64,000 nt of DNA from Thermomonospora echinospora (GCF_900108175.1 NZ_FNVO01000005.1:372001-436000); one strand, 5' to 3'. Shown: positions 37,432 to 46,493, numbered from the stretch's first letter. The notes: a model not told the origin generated them from the sequence alone. Numbers and translations are program-made.

Positions 37432-38766
37432 ATGGACATGCATCGGCGACGGACCCTGCCGGCCGCGCTCCCGCCCGCGCTGGCCGCGCTCTGCCTGCTC
37501 AGCGGCTGTAGCGACGCCGGACCGGCCGCGGGCGACAAGCCCCGGGTCGTGTCTCCCCCGCCGGCGGGCACGGCTGGCAAGGTCTCCGGCGAGGTGTGGA
37601 CGGCGGGGTACAACACCGACGGGCAGCTCGGCCGTCGTACCGCCAAGGACATGGACGTCGCGCTGGGCCCGGCGATGGGCCTGCAGGGGCAGGGCAGGTT
37701 GCGCGGCGTATTGGCCATGGCGGGGGGCGGACGTCACTCCCTGGCGATCCTGGCCGACCATCGGGTCGTCGCGTGGGGCGCCAACGACAAGAGCCAGCTC
37801 GGCGACGGCACCAAGACCGCGCGTGCCTTCCCCACCCCGGTCCGGGCCCCTGACGGCAAGCCGGGGAATCTCTCCGATGTGGCCGCGGTGGCCGCCGACG
37901 CCGATTTCTCCATGGCCTTGCTGGGGAACGGGACGGTGGTGACCTGGGGGACCGGAGAGTCGGGTCAGCGCGGTATCGGGCGCAAGGCGGCCCCCGCCTT
38001 CCCCACCACACTCCGGCGGCCGGACGGGCGCGGCCCGCTCACCGGGGTGACCGCCATCGCGGTCAACGGCCGTACCGGGCTGGCCCTCACGAAGAGCGGG
38101 ACGGTGTTCGGCTGGGGCGCCAATCGCTACGGCATGGTCGGTGATGGCACCGCGACCGACCGCCCCCTGCCCCGCCCCGTGCGCGGCCCGAACGGTGCGC
38201 CCAAGCTCACCGGTGTCCGGCAGATCTCCCTCGGCGGCCGGCACGCGCTGGCGCGGCTGGCCAACGGCACCGTCGTGGCGTGGGGCGCCAACAACGCCGG
38301 GCAGCTCGGCGACGGCACCCGCCGCAACCATGCCGCCCCGACGACGGTGGCCGGCCCGCACGGGCTGCCGATCCTGCGCAACGTCACCTCGGTCAGCGCG
38401 GGCGCGAACCACAACTACGCGCTGCGCGGCGACGGCACCGTGGTCGCCTGGGGCGAGAACGTGTCCGGCCAGCTCGGCAACGGCTCGGTGGAGGACTCCC
38501 TGCGCCCCGTCCCGGTCCTCGGGGTCCGCAGCTCTCATCTCCGCGGTGTCGCGCAGATCCATGCCAGCGGGACCTACGGGGTCGCCGTCCTCACCGACGG
38601 CACGGCGCTCACCTGGGGCTCCGGCGGCAAGGGCCAGCTCGGCTCCGGGAACCTGATGCCCCGCAGCCGGCCGGGAACGGTCGTGCTCACCGGCGGACGC
38701 CCCGCTGGACGGGTCATCGGCGTCGGCACGGGCCAGCGCCACCTTCAGCTTCTCATGCGCTGGTAG
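37432..38766 (+). CDS. RCC1-repeat beta-propeller lipoprotein
   Basis: The 444-residue protein has a type II signal peptide ending in LLSGC, so it should be lipidated and exported. The rest is seven RCC1-type blades with the signature VVAWGxNxxGQLGDGT (AWGANDKSQLGDGT, GWGANRYGMVGDGT, AWGANNAGQLGDGT and AWGENVSGQLGNGS). In eukaryotes RCC1 folds are exchange factors; exported bacterial copies are thought to be binding scaffolds. It is the last gene of the plus-strand operon. A role in holding polymer at the surface is conjecture. Confidence 0.85.
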   Translation: MDMHRRRTLPAALPPALAALCLLSGCSDAGPAAGDKPRVVSPPPAGTAGKVSGEVWTAGYNTDGQLGRRTAKDMDVALGPAMGLQGQGRLRGVLAMAGGGRHSLAILADHRVVAWGANDKSQLGDGTKTARAFPTPVRAPDGKPGNLSDVAAVAADADFSMALLGNGTVVTWGTGESGQRGIGRKAAPAFPTTLRRPDGRGPLTGVTAIAVNGRTGLALTKSGTVFGWGANRYGMVGDGTATDRPLPRPVRGPNGAPKLTGVRQISLGGRHALARLANGTVVAWGANNAGQLGDGTRRNHAAPTTVAGPHGLPILRNVTSVSAGANHNYALRGDGTVVAWGENVSGQLGNGSVEDSLRPVPVLGVRSSHLRGVAQIHASGTYGVAVLTDGTALTWGSGGKGQLGSGNLMPRSRPGTVVLTGGRPAGRVIGVGTGQRHLQLLMRW

Positions 38767-38792
38767 AGGTCGTCCCGTACCAGCCCGGTCCC

Positions 38793-38846
38793 ATGACGGC
38801 GGGGCCGTCCGGCGCGGTCGCGCGCGCCGGACGGCCCCGCCGTCAT
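38793..38846. terminator. bidirectional terminator with 22-bp perfect stem
   Basis: Perfect 22-base arms (38793-38814 and 38825-38846) enclose a 10-base loop. The hairpin fills the gap between the convergent operons ending at 38766 (plus) and 38854 (minus) and can terminate both. Confidence 0.85.
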
Positions 38847-38853
38847 TGTGCGG

Positions 38854-39762
38854 CTATCGCCCGTTGTTCGGCCCCTGGCCCGGGTCGCCGGCCTGGCCGG
38901 TTCCGGGGCCGCCGAACGGACTCTGGCCGGCGCCGCCGGGGTAGGGGCCGTCGCCGGTGGGGCCGGGGGCCGGGGCGGTGCCGCCCGGAGTGGAGCCGGG
39001 CGCACCAGGAGCGGGCGTGTTCGCGGGCTGCGTGGAGGCGTTCGCAGAGGCCGGTGCCGGACGGGTGCGGCGGCGGCGCAGCAGGAGGAAGCCTCCCGCC
39101 GCGACGGCCGCCAGGACCACCGCGGCGCCGGCCAGGATCGGCAGCATGCCGGGCCCGTCGGACTTGTCGGCGTTCTTGCGGGCCTGCTCGGCGGCCGCTC
39201 CGGGCAGCGGGGCGCCCTGCTGGGGGGCCGGCTGTTCACCTGCCTTGTTCTTCGGCAGCGGCTGGGGCCGCTCGGTACGGCCGGGGATCTGGTTGCCGAC
39301 CTTCTCCTCGTCCAGTTCGCGGACGAAGGCCACCAGCGACTGGGCGGGCTTGCCCTTGTAGGTGCCCACCGCCTTCTTGTAGGCCCGCTGTACCGTCGGA
39401 CTGGACAGGGCGGTCGAGGTGGCCTGGAGTCGGTTCCCTGCCAGCACGACGTACGTGCCCTTGCGCTTCAGGTTCGACTGGATGCGGGACAGGGCGGTGG
39501 CGGGCGGCACGGAGGCCGGCAGCACCGCGATGAAGACCGGGGTGGACCTGTCCTGGGCGTTGCGCAGCAGATCCAGCGCCTTGTCGCTCTTGAAGTACTT
39601 GGCCTCGGAGTCGACGTAGTAGCCGGCCTCACCGATGGACTCGGCGACCATGTTCCAGTCGAGGTCGGCCGCCCTGGCCGGGGTGGCCGTCCAGCCGCAC
39701 ACGATCAGCAGGACCAGCGCGACGAGGCCCGGCAGCGTCGCCGGACGCGGTTTGGTGTCCAA
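38854..39762 (-). CDS. exported single-pass membrane protein, unknown function
   Basis: The 302-residue protein starts at TTG 39762, eight bases after AAGGAG. A signal peptide (ending ARAADLDW) leads to an outside alpha/beta domain of about 150 residues (YYVDSEAKYF, PVFIAVLPASV, GTYVVLAGNRL). Its strand-helix rhythm faintly recalls TPM-type domains, but I cannot name it. A Gln/Pro/Ala linker, a membrane helix (about 207-230), an RRRR stop-transfer motif and a Gly/Pro-rich cytosolic tail of about 65 residues follow. It is the last gene of the minus-strand operon. Confidence 0.7.
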   Translation of the reverse strand: MDTKPRPATLPGLVALVLLIVCGWTATPARAADLDWNMVAESIGEAGYYVDSEAKYFKSDKALDLLRNAQDRSTPVFIAVLPASVPPATALSRIQSNLKRKGTYVVLAGNRLQATSTALSSPTVQRAYKKAVGTYKGKPAQSLVAFVRELDEEKVGNQIPGRTERPQPLPKNKAGEQPAPQQGAPLPGAAAEQARKNADKSDGPGMLPILAGAAVVLAAVAAGGFLLLRRRRTRPAPASANASTQPANTPAPGAPGSTPGGTAPAPGPTGDGPYPGGAGQSPFGGPGTGQAGDPGQGPNNGR

Positions 39763-39831
39763 GGGGGGCGCTCCTTAGGCGAATCGGTGCGGCTTCGACC
39801 GTACCGGGACGTGCGGTCGTGCGAGGGGCGG

Positions 39832-40617
39832 TCAGCGCTGTTTGCCGTGGCGGATGCGGTACGCCAGCACTCGCAGCACGTACGAGCCCAGTTCGATGGT
39901 GTAGCGGCGCCACATGGCCCGGGGGTCGCGGAACAGCCGGTACAGCCAGCCGAGCCGCAGCCTGAGGATCCACGCCGGGTAGTACTCCCGCCGCTCGGCC
40001 AGATGCTCGAAATAGGCGCCGCAGGTGACGATGACCGGTGCGGTCAGCCGGCCCAGGTGCTCGTTCACGAAGATCTGCTGGAGCGGGGTGCCCAGACCCA
40101 CGTGCAGGATGTCGGGCCTGGCCTCGTTGATCTCCCGGACGAGGCGGTCGGCCGTCTCGTCGGGGATCCGTCCGGAGGCGTCGGCCCAGTGGCCGTGCTG
40201 CGTGCCGACGATCTGGACGCCGGGGTACCACCGGCGCAGGTTCTCCGCCGCCGCCTGCGCGACTCCCGGGGCGTTGCCGAACAGGAAGACCCGCCAGCCC
40301 CGCTCGGCCGACAGCCCGAAGAACTCGTCGGTGAGGTCGTCGTTGGCCATCCGGCTCGGCACCGGCTTGCCGAAGATCCTGGCCGCCATCACGACCCCCC
40401 AGCCGTCGGCCAGGTTCAGGTCGAAGGAGTTCATCAGCTCGCGCAGCGTCGGGTCCTTGCGCGCGGCCATCACGTAGTTGGGGTTTGCGAACGTGATCGT
40501 CAACTGGTCGCGGCGTTCGATCGCCTCACACAGCCGGCGCCGCAGCAGCGGAACATCGACCACGCTGACCCGGACGCCCAGTACGTCCACGGAGTCGTGG
40601 GTCCGGGCCGTGACCAT
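39832..40617 (-). CDS. WecG/TagA/CpsF family glycosyltransferase
   Basis: This 261-residue enzyme belongs to GT26. Family members add a second sugar (ManNAc, ManNAcA or similar) to an undecaprenyl-pyrophosphate-linked first sugar on the cytosolic face. Motifs include FANPNYVMAARKDP, LADGWGVVMAARIFG (with the conserved ADG), FLFGNAPGVAQAAAENL and HVGLGTPLQQIF. The ATG at 40617 follows AAGGGGGCG. With the WcaJ-like initiator at 44921 it gives the first two steps of repeat-unit assembly. Confidence 0.9.
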   Translation of the reverse strand: MVTARTHDSVDVLGVRVSVVDVPLLRRRLCEAIERRDQLTITFANPNYVMAARKDPTLRELMNSFDLNLADGWGVVMAARIFGKPVPSRMANDDLTDEFFGLSAERGWRVFLFGNAPGVAQAAAENLRRWYPGVQIVGTQHGHWADASGRIPDETADRLVREINEARPDILHVGLGTPLQQIFVNEHLGRLTAPVIVTCGAYFEHLAERREYYPAWILRLRLGWLYRLFRDPRAMWRRYTIELGSYVLRVLAYRIRHGKQR

Positions 40618-40738
40618 ACGCCCCCTTTATCCAGAGCTGACATGAGCGCCACCTGATCGGAAGGGAAATCCTATCGGCGGGTGACGCGCCGGTTATCGCC
40701 TTTGCCGCAGATCGGCGGGGGCGATCCGCGGCCCACGA

Positions 40739-41644
40739 CTAGATCCCGCGTCCCCTGGTGTGCAGGGCCAGCAGCACTCGTTCGCCCGAGACCAGTCCGG
40801 ACGCCACCGCCAGGGCGAACGGCACCCGGCGTTCCCTCCAGTTGGCCCGCAGCGCCCGGCCCGACCAGCGCAGCGCCTCCCCGCGCCGCCCGTTGCAAGC
40901 GTGGCCGAACGCGATCTGCCCGTACACCCGCGCCGCCGCGGCCGGCTCCCGCGCGATCTCCGGATACCGGTCCAGGAACCATCGCATCGCCGCGACCTTG
41001 GTCTCCCAGGCGTGTGCGTAGTGCGAGGTCAGGCCCCACAGGACGCGCACGTACGGGCGGTCGACGTGCACGATGGGATGGCGGCGGGCGGCCCGCAGCG
41101 CCAGATCCCAGTCCTCGCCCTGACTGCCGGGTATCTCCTCGTCCACCATGCCGATCTCGACGAGCTCGGCGCGGCGGGCCAGATAGGTCGAGGAGTGCAC
41201 CATCATCAGCCGGTCGCGGATCAGCTCGTCGTAGGTGACCCGGGCGCGGCCGGCCACCCGGGGCAGCTCGCGGCCGTCGAAGTCGATGACTATCGCCGAA
41301 CTGGCCAGCACCGCCCGCGGCTCGGCGCGCAGCGCGGCGACCTGGGCGGCCAGCTTGCCGGGCAGCCAGACGTCGTCGTCGTCGCAGAACGCCACCAGGT
41401 CGGTGTCCAGAGCCAGGATGCCGGTGTTGCGCGCCCCGGCGAGCCCGGGCGTGCGGTCGTTGGCCAGCACCCGCACCCGGTCGCCGGCGAGGCTCTCGTC
41501 GGGCGTCGCCCTGTCGTAGACGACGACCGCGTGGACCTCGCCCCCGTAGTCCTGCGCCAGCACCGACTCCAGGGCCCGCCGCAGCATCTCGGGCCGGTCG
41601 TGGGTGGGCAGCACGACGCCCACGGAGGGGTACGCGTCACTCAC
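40739..41644 (-). CDS. family 2 glycosyltransferase
   Basis: The GTG at 41644, just after AAGGTGAG, gives 301 residues; the open frame extends to 41683 without a better start. A GT-A domain begins VGVVLPTHDRPEMLRRALES, with the metal-binding FCDDDDVWLPGKL and the catalytic-base region GSQGEDWDLALRAAR. A C-terminal helical tail follows, and there is no membrane span. It would add a further sugar to the lipid-linked repeat unit. Only three sugar transferases are visible in the locus. Confidence 0.9.
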   Translation of the reverse strand: MSDAYPSVGVVLPTHDRPEMLRRALESVLAQDYGGEVHAVVVYDRATPDESLAGDRVRVLANDRTPGLAGARNTGILALDTDLVAFCDDDDVWLPGKLAAQVAALRAEPRAVLASSAIVIDFDGRELPRVAGRARVTYDELIRDRLMMVHSSTYLARRAELVEIGMVDEEIPGSQGEDWDLALRAARRHPIVHVDRPYVRVLWGLTSHYAHAWETKVAAMRWFLDRYPEIAREPAAAARVYGQIAFGHACNGRRGEALRWSGRALRANWRERRVPFALAVASGLVSGERVLLALHTRGRGI

Positions 41645-41735
41645 GGGCTCACCTTCACCCTCGTTCGGCCGGGAACGGCCCATTGTGCCCTGCTCGTCGC
41701 GTCGCCGTCCGCGCGATCGCGGATCCGGCGGCCGG

Positions 41736-43004
41736 TCAGCCGGTGCCGGTGATCATCCCGGCCCCGACGGTGCCGTTGGTGGCCTCGTCGATGAGGATGA
41801 AGCCCCCGGTCAGCCGGTTGCGGCCGTAGTCGTCGACGAACAGCGGCTGGGTGACCCGCAGGCTGATCCGGCCGATCTCGTTGAGGCCGAGGCCGTCGGC
41901 CTGCTCGTCGCGGTGCAGGGTGTTGACGTCCAGCCGGTAGTGCACGTCCTTGACCATGGTGCGGGCGGTCCGGGTGGTGTGCTTGATCACCAGCTTCATC
42001 CGGGGATTCAGCCGCCGCTCGTCGGACATCCAGCACACCAGCGCGTCGAGGTCCTGGGCGACCTCCGGCCGGTTGTGGGGCCGGGCGATCATGTCGCCCC
42101 GGGAGATGTCGATCTCGTCGGCCAGCCGCAGCGTCACCGACATCGGCGGGAACGCCTCGGCGACCGGCCCGTTCGGCCCGTCGATGTGGGTGATCGTGGT
42201 GGTCAGCCCGGACGGCAGGTGCACCACCTCGTCGCCCGGCTTGAGCACGCCCCCGGCGACCTGCCCGGCGTAGCCGCGGTAGTCGTGCAGCTCCGGGTCG
42301 GTGGACTTGTAGGGCCGGATCACGTACTGCACCGGGAAGCGCACGTCGATCAGGTTGCGGTCGGAGGCGATGTGCACGTGCTCCAGGTGGTGCAGCAGCG
42401 ACGGCCCGTCGTACCAGGGCATGTTGACCGAGCGGTCCACCACGTTGTCGCCGTGCAGCGCCGAGATCGGGATGAACGTCAGGTCGCCGATGTCCAGCTT
42501 GGCGGCGAACGCGGTGAACTCGTCCTGGATCGCCTGGTAGACCGACTCCTCGTAGTCGACCAGGTCCATCTTGTTGATCGCCACGACCAGGTGCGGGACG
42601 CGCAGCAGCGTGGTCAGGAAGGCGTGCCGCCGCGACTGCTCCACGATGCCCTTGCGCGCGTCCACCAGGATGATCGCCAGGTCGGCGGTGGACGCCCCGG
42701 TCACCATGTTCCGGGTGTACTGGATGTGCCCCGGGGTGTCGGCGATGATGAACTTGCGCCGCGGGGTGGCGAAGTAGCGGTAGGCGACGTCGATGGTGAT
42801 GCCCTGCTCCCGTTCGGCCCGCAGGCCGTCGGTCAGCAGCGCCAGGTTGGTGTACTCCTCGCCGCGGTCGGCGCTGGTGCGTTCCACCGCCTCCAGCTGG
42901 TCCTCGAAGATGGACTTGGAGTCGTACAGCAGTCGGCCGATCAGCGTGGACTTGCCGTCGTCGACCGAGCCGGCGGTGGCGAACCGCAGGATGTCCATGG
43001 CCAT
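41736..43004 (-). CDS. cysN: sulfate adenylyltransferase subunit 1, CysN
   Basis: CysN is the regulatory GTPase of heterodimeric ATP sulfurylase, using GTP hydrolysis to drive APS formation. The 422-residue protein has GTPase motifs G1 GSVDDGKS (about 12), G3 DTPGHIQYTRNM and G4 NKMDLVD, then EF-Tu-like beta-barrel domains. It ends without the fused APS-kinase domain seen in some CysNC proteins, matching the presence of a separate kinase at 16353-17834. It starts two bases after the cysD stop. Confidence 0.96.
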   Translation of the reverse strand: MAMDILRFATAGSVDDGKSTLIGRLLYDSKSIFEDQLEAVERTSADRGEEYTNLALLTDGLRAEREQGITIDVAYRYFATPRRKFIIADTPGHIQYTRNMVTGASTADLAIILVDARKGIVEQSRRHAFLTTLLRVPHLVVAINKMDLVDYEESVYQAIQDEFTAFAAKLDIGDLTFIPISALHGDNVVDRSVNMPWYDGPSLLHHLEHVHIASDRNLIDVRFPVQYVIRPYKSTDPELHDYRGYAGQVAGGVLKPGDEVVHLPSGLTTTITHIDGPNGPVAEAFPPMSVTLRLADEIDISRGDMIARPHNRPEVAQDLDALVCWMSDERRLNPRMKLVIKHTTRTARTMVKDVHYRLDVNTLHRDEQADGLGLNEIGRISLRVTQPLFVDDYGRNRLTGGFILIDEATNGTVGAGMITGTG

Positions 43005-43006
43005 GG

Positions 43007-43921
43007 CTAGAAGTACCCTTCCTTCTTGCGGTCCTCCATGGCGGCCTCGCTGGTGCGGTCGTCGGCGCGGGTCTGGCCGCGTTCGGTGATCCGCGTGGCC
43101 ATGATCTCCTCGATCACCGCGTCCAGCGTGGTGGCCGTGGACTTGACCGCCCCGGTGCAGCTGGCGTCGCCGACCGTGCGGTAGCGCACCATCGCCTCGA
43201 AGGTCGGCTCGTCCTCGTCGCGGTGCGCGTACGGGTTGTCGTCCAGCAGCATCCCGTCGCGCTCGAACACCGTCCGGGTGTGCGCGAAGTAGATGGAGGG
43301 GATCTCCAGCTCCTCACGCCGGATGTAGTCCCACACGTCCAGCTCGGTCCAGTTCGACAGCGGGAACACCCGTACGTGCTCGCCCTGGCGGATCTTGGTG
43401 TTGTACAGGTTCCACAGCTCGGGGCGCTGGTTCTTGGGGTCCCACTGCCCGAAGTCGTCGCGGAAGGACACCACCCGCTCCTTGGCGCGGGCCTTCTCCT
43501 CGTCACGGCGGGCCCCGCCGAAGGCGGCGTCGAAGCGGTGCTCCTCGATGGCGTCCAGCAGCGTGGTGGTCTGCAGCCGGTTGCGGCTGGCCCGCTTACC
43601 GGTCTCCTCCACCACCCGGCCGGAGTCGATCGACTCCTGCACCGAGGCGATGATCAGCCGCACCCCCAGCTCGGCGACCCGCCGGTCCCGGAACTCGATG
43701 ACCTCGGGGAAGTTGTGGCCGGTGTCCACGTGCATCACCGGGAACGGGATCGGCGCGGGCCGGAAAGCCTTCTGCGCGAGCCGGAGCATCACGATGCTGT
43801 CCTTGCCCCCGGAGAAGAGCAGGACGGGCCGCTCGAACTCGGCGGCCACCTCGCGGATGATGTGGATCGACTCGGCCTCGAGCACATCGAGCTGGGACAG
43901 CAGGTAGTCACTGCGCTGCAT
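43007..43921 (-). CDS. cysD: sulfate adenylyltransferase subunit 2, CysD
   Basis: CysD is the catalytic subunit that forms APS from sulfate and ATP with CysN. The 304-residue protein has the PP-loop LLFSGGKDSIVMLRLA (about 35), HVDTGHNFPEV, and the later Arg/Lys-rich RRDEEKARAKERVVSF. The ATG at 43921 is preferred to the TTG two codons upstream. It lies between cysQ and cysN in a minus-strand run. No PAPS reductase or sulfite reductase gene is present in the window. Confidence 0.96.
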   Translation of the reverse strand: MQRSDYLLSQLDVLEAESIHIIREVAAEFERPVLLFSGGKDSIVMLRLAQKAFRPAPIPFPVMHVDTGHNFPEVIEFRDRRVAELGVRLIIASVQESIDSGRVVEETGKRASRNRLQTTTLLDAIEEHRFDAAFGGARRDEEKARAKERVVSFRDDFGQWDPKNQRPELWNLYNTKIRQGEHVRVFPLSNWTELDVWDYIRREELEIPSIYFAHTRTVFERDGMLLDDNPYAHRDEDEPTFEAMVRYRTVGDASCTGAVKSTATTLDAVIEEIMATRITERGQTRADDRTSEAAMEDRKKEGYF

Positions 43922-43945
43922 TATCAAGGGCTTTCTCTCGGCTCG

Positions 43946-44773
43946 TCAGCCTGGCAGGTCTTGCTTGACGTCCCGGATGCCGGCCAGCAGCATCGGCGCC
44001 GACCCAGGATGGCAGACAAGGATATCCGGGAGCAGGGGGTCGGTCTGGTTGTAGGTGGGCTCGGCGCCATCGATCCGGCTGGCGTGCGCCCCGGCGGCCA
44101 CGGCCACCGCGACCGGGGCGGCGTTGTCCCACTCGTACTGCCCGCCGGCGTGCACGTAGGCGTCGACGTCGCCGAGCAGCACCGCGGAGATCTTGGCCCC
44201 GGCCGATCCGATCGGCACCAGCTCCACCTTCACCTCCAGCAGCTCGGCGAGCCGCTGGACGAACTGCGGCGGGCGGGTCCGGCTCACCGCGATCCGCAGC
44301 CGGCCGGGCTCGGGGGCCGGCGCCCGCAGCGGGGAGTCGCCGTCCCCGGTCGTCACCACCGCGCGGGCACCCGCCGGGTCCGCGGCGGTGTGCAGGGTCC
44401 GGCCCTGCGCGGGCAGCGCGACCGCACCGGCGGCCAGCCTGCCCCGCTCCCACAGGGCGACGTGGACGGCCCAGTCGCTACGGCCCTCCTCGGAGAACTC
44501 CCGGGTGCCGTCGAGCGGGTCGACGATCCACACCCGGTCGGAGCCCAGCCGGACGGGGTCGTCCTTGCCCTCCTCCGACAGCACCGCGTCACCCGGACGG
44601 CGCGCGGCCAGCTCGGCCATCAGGAACTCGTGCGAGCCCTGGTCGCCGGCGTCCTTGAGCGCCTTGCCGTCGGCGTGCCCCACCCGTGCGCGGATGCCCA
44701 GCAGCACCTCGCCCGCGGCGGTCGCCAGCTCGGCCGCCAGCGCATGGTCATCGGACTCGGAGATGGGCGCCAT
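43946..44773 (-). CDS. cysQ: 3'(2'),5'-bisphosphate nucleotidase, CysQ type
   Basis: CysQ hydrolyses PAP, the inhibitory by-product of sulfotransferases, to AMP. This 275-residue member of the inositol-monophosphatase superfamily shows the metal sites VLSEEGKDD, WIVDPLDGTREF and YEWDNAAPVAVA. The gap to cysD is 24 bases, so it opens a cysQ-cysD-cysN unit. Placing PAP disposal beside PAPS supply points to sulfotransfer as the purpose. Activity on fructose- or inositol-phosphates cannot be excluded from sequence. Confidence 0.9.
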   Translation of the reverse strand: MAPISESDDHALAAELATAAGEVLLGIRARVGHADGKALKDAGDQGSHEFLMAELAARRPGDAVLSEEGKDDPVRLGSDRVWIVDPLDGTREFSEEGRSDWAVHVALWERGRLAAGAVALPAQGRTLHTAADPAGARAVVTTGDGDSPLRAPAPEPGRLRIAVSRTRPPQFVQRLAELLEVKVELVPIGSAGAKISAVLLGDVDAYVHAGGQYEWDNAAPVAVAVAAGAHASRIDGAEPTYNQTDPLLPDILVCHPGSAPMLLAGIRDVKQDLPG

Positions 44774-44920
44774 GTAGTCGACTTCCAGACTCGGTTAAGT
44801 GGGATGCCCGTCCATTGTCCCCCATGATCTGGACGTCTCGTCCGGGAGTCCCGCTCTTCGAACGCTACGGTCCCGCCCGGTCACCCGGCCCGGTGCGCCC
44901 GGTCCGGCCCGGTGCCCGCC

Positions 44921-46396
44921 TCAGTAGGCCCCGGCCCCCCGCAGCACCGCCGACCAGGTCTTCCAGATGATCTGGAAGTCCAGCACCAGCGACCAGTTCT
45001 CCACATAGCGCAGGTCGATCCGGACCGACTCCTCCCAGCTCAGGTCGGAGCGGCCGCTGACCTGCCACAGCCCGGTCATGCCCGGCTTGACCACCAGCCT
45101 GCGGCGCACGTCGTCACCGTACCGCTCGACCTCCTCGGGCAGCGGCGGGCGCGGTCCCACCAGCGACATGTCCCCGCGCAGCACGTTGAGCAGCTGCGGT
45201 AGCTCGTCCAGGGAGTAGCGGCGCAGCACCCGCCCGACCCGGGTGACCCGCGGGTCCTGCCGCATCTTGAACAGCACCCCGTCGTGCTCGTTGTGCGCGG
45301 CCAGCTCCGCCTTGCGGGCCTCGGCGTCGCTGACCATCGTGCGGAACTTCACCATGGTGAACTCGCGGCCGTCGCGGCCCACCCGGGTCTGCCGGAACAG
45401 CACCGGACCGCCGTCGAAGATCCTGATCGCCAGGGTGACCGCCAGCAGCAGCGGGGACAGCGCCAGCAGCGCGGCCAGGGCGCCCACCTTGTCCGACAGG
45501 CTCTTGACCAGCCGTCGGCCGCCGCTCAGCTCCGGGTGCTCCACGTGCAGCAGCGGCAGCCCCGCCACCGGGCGGATGGAGATGCGGGGGCCGACCACGT
45601 CCATCAGCGCCGGCGCCACCACCAGTTCCACGTCGTCGGCCTCGAGCTGCCAGGCGAGCCGGCGCAGCGCCGCCCCGTCCATCTCCGGGCAGGCCAGCAC
45701 CGCCACCGAGTCGGCGTCCACCGTCGCGACCACCTCGGCGATCCGGCCGAAGTCGCCCAGCACCGGCACGCCCTCCACGTGGTCGACCGCGTTCTCGCCC
45801 CAGCTCAGGGCCGGTGGCAGGCAGACCGCGACGATGTCCATACCGTGGTAGCGGTGCTTCTCCAGCAGCTTGACCAGGTCGGAGACGGCACCGCGGTGCC
45901 CGGCCACCACCACCCGGCGCATGCACTCGCCGTGCCAGCGCCGCCGGTGCAGCCGCTTGCGCAGCCGGTACCGCAGCACCCAGGTCAGCAGCGTGCCCAG
46001 CGGCAGCGCGAGCACCACATAGCCGCGGGCGATCTCGGTCTTGGTGGCGTAGGCGACCGTCGCCACGATGGCGATCATCACCACCCCGGACCGCAGGACG
46101 CGGTGGAACTCCTCCCAGCCCACGCCGATGAAACGGGGCTCGTAGGCCCGTCCGATCGACAGCGTCGCCACCCACAGCAGCGGCAGCGCCGCCGCCAGCC
46201 CGACATAGGGGATGGTGTACTCGGCCGGGACCAGGCTGAACCGCATCACGAAGGCGACCGCCCCCGCCACCAGCATCGCGAGGAAGTCCAGCGCGAGGGC
46301 CTGGTAGAGGTAGCGGGGAATCCACGCGGTGGGATCGTCACGATGCCGGGCAGCGTCCTGTGATCTCTCCACCCCGACTTCGTCAACGATGGCCAT
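44921..46396 (-). CDS. undecaprenyl-phosphate sugar-1-phosphate transferase (WcaJ/CpsE type)
   Basis: This initiating enzyme transfers a sugar-1-phosphate to undecaprenyl phosphate. I place the start at ATG 46396 after GAGGG, giving 491 residues. The order is four or five membrane helices (about 30-150), a CoA-binding-like Rossmann domain (VVVAGHRGAVSDLVKLLEK), a re-entrant helix (ALAALLALSPLLLAVTLAIR) and the catalytic domain with PVLFRQTRVGRDG, MVKFRTM, YSLDELPQLLNVLRG and MSLVGPRPPLPEEV. It lies 147 bases upstream of cysQ and 241 bases downstream of pth. Confidence 0.92.
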   Translation of the reverse strand: MAIVDEVGVERSQDAARHRDDPTAWIPRYLYQALALDFLAMLVAGAVAFVMRFSLVPAEYTIPYVGLAAALPLLWVATLSIGRAYEPRFIGVGWEEFHRVLRSGVVMIAIVATVAYATKTEIARGYVVLALPLGTLLTWVLRYRLRKRLHRRRWHGECMRRVVVAGHRGAVSDLVKLLEKHRYHGMDIVAVCLPPALSWGENAVDHVEGVPVLGDFGRIAEVVATVDADSVAVLACPEMDGAALRRLAWQLEADDVELVVAPALMDVVGPRISIRPVAGLPLLHVEHPELSGGRRLVKSLSDKVGALAALLALSPLLLAVTLAIRIFDGGPVLFRQTRVGRDGREFTMVKFRTMVSDAEARKAELAAHNEHDGVLFKMRQDPRVTRVGRVLRRYSLDELPQLLNVLRGDMSLVGPRPPLPEEVERYGDDVRRRLVVKPGMTGLWQVSGRSDLSWEESVRIDLRYVENWSLVLDFQIIWKTWSAVLRGAGAY

Positions 46397-46493
46397 GAGC
46401 GCCCTCACAAGACTGGGCGGCGAAGCACCCCTCAACTCACCTACGTCTCAAGGACGCGCATCCGCCGCTACTGGTTCACACGCCGCGTGAGCC

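Noticed and set aside
44774-44920. A possible riboswitch or attenuator between the initiating transferase and cysQ
   Set aside because: No conserved aptamer pattern or strong alternative hairpins could be seen in the 147-base gap.
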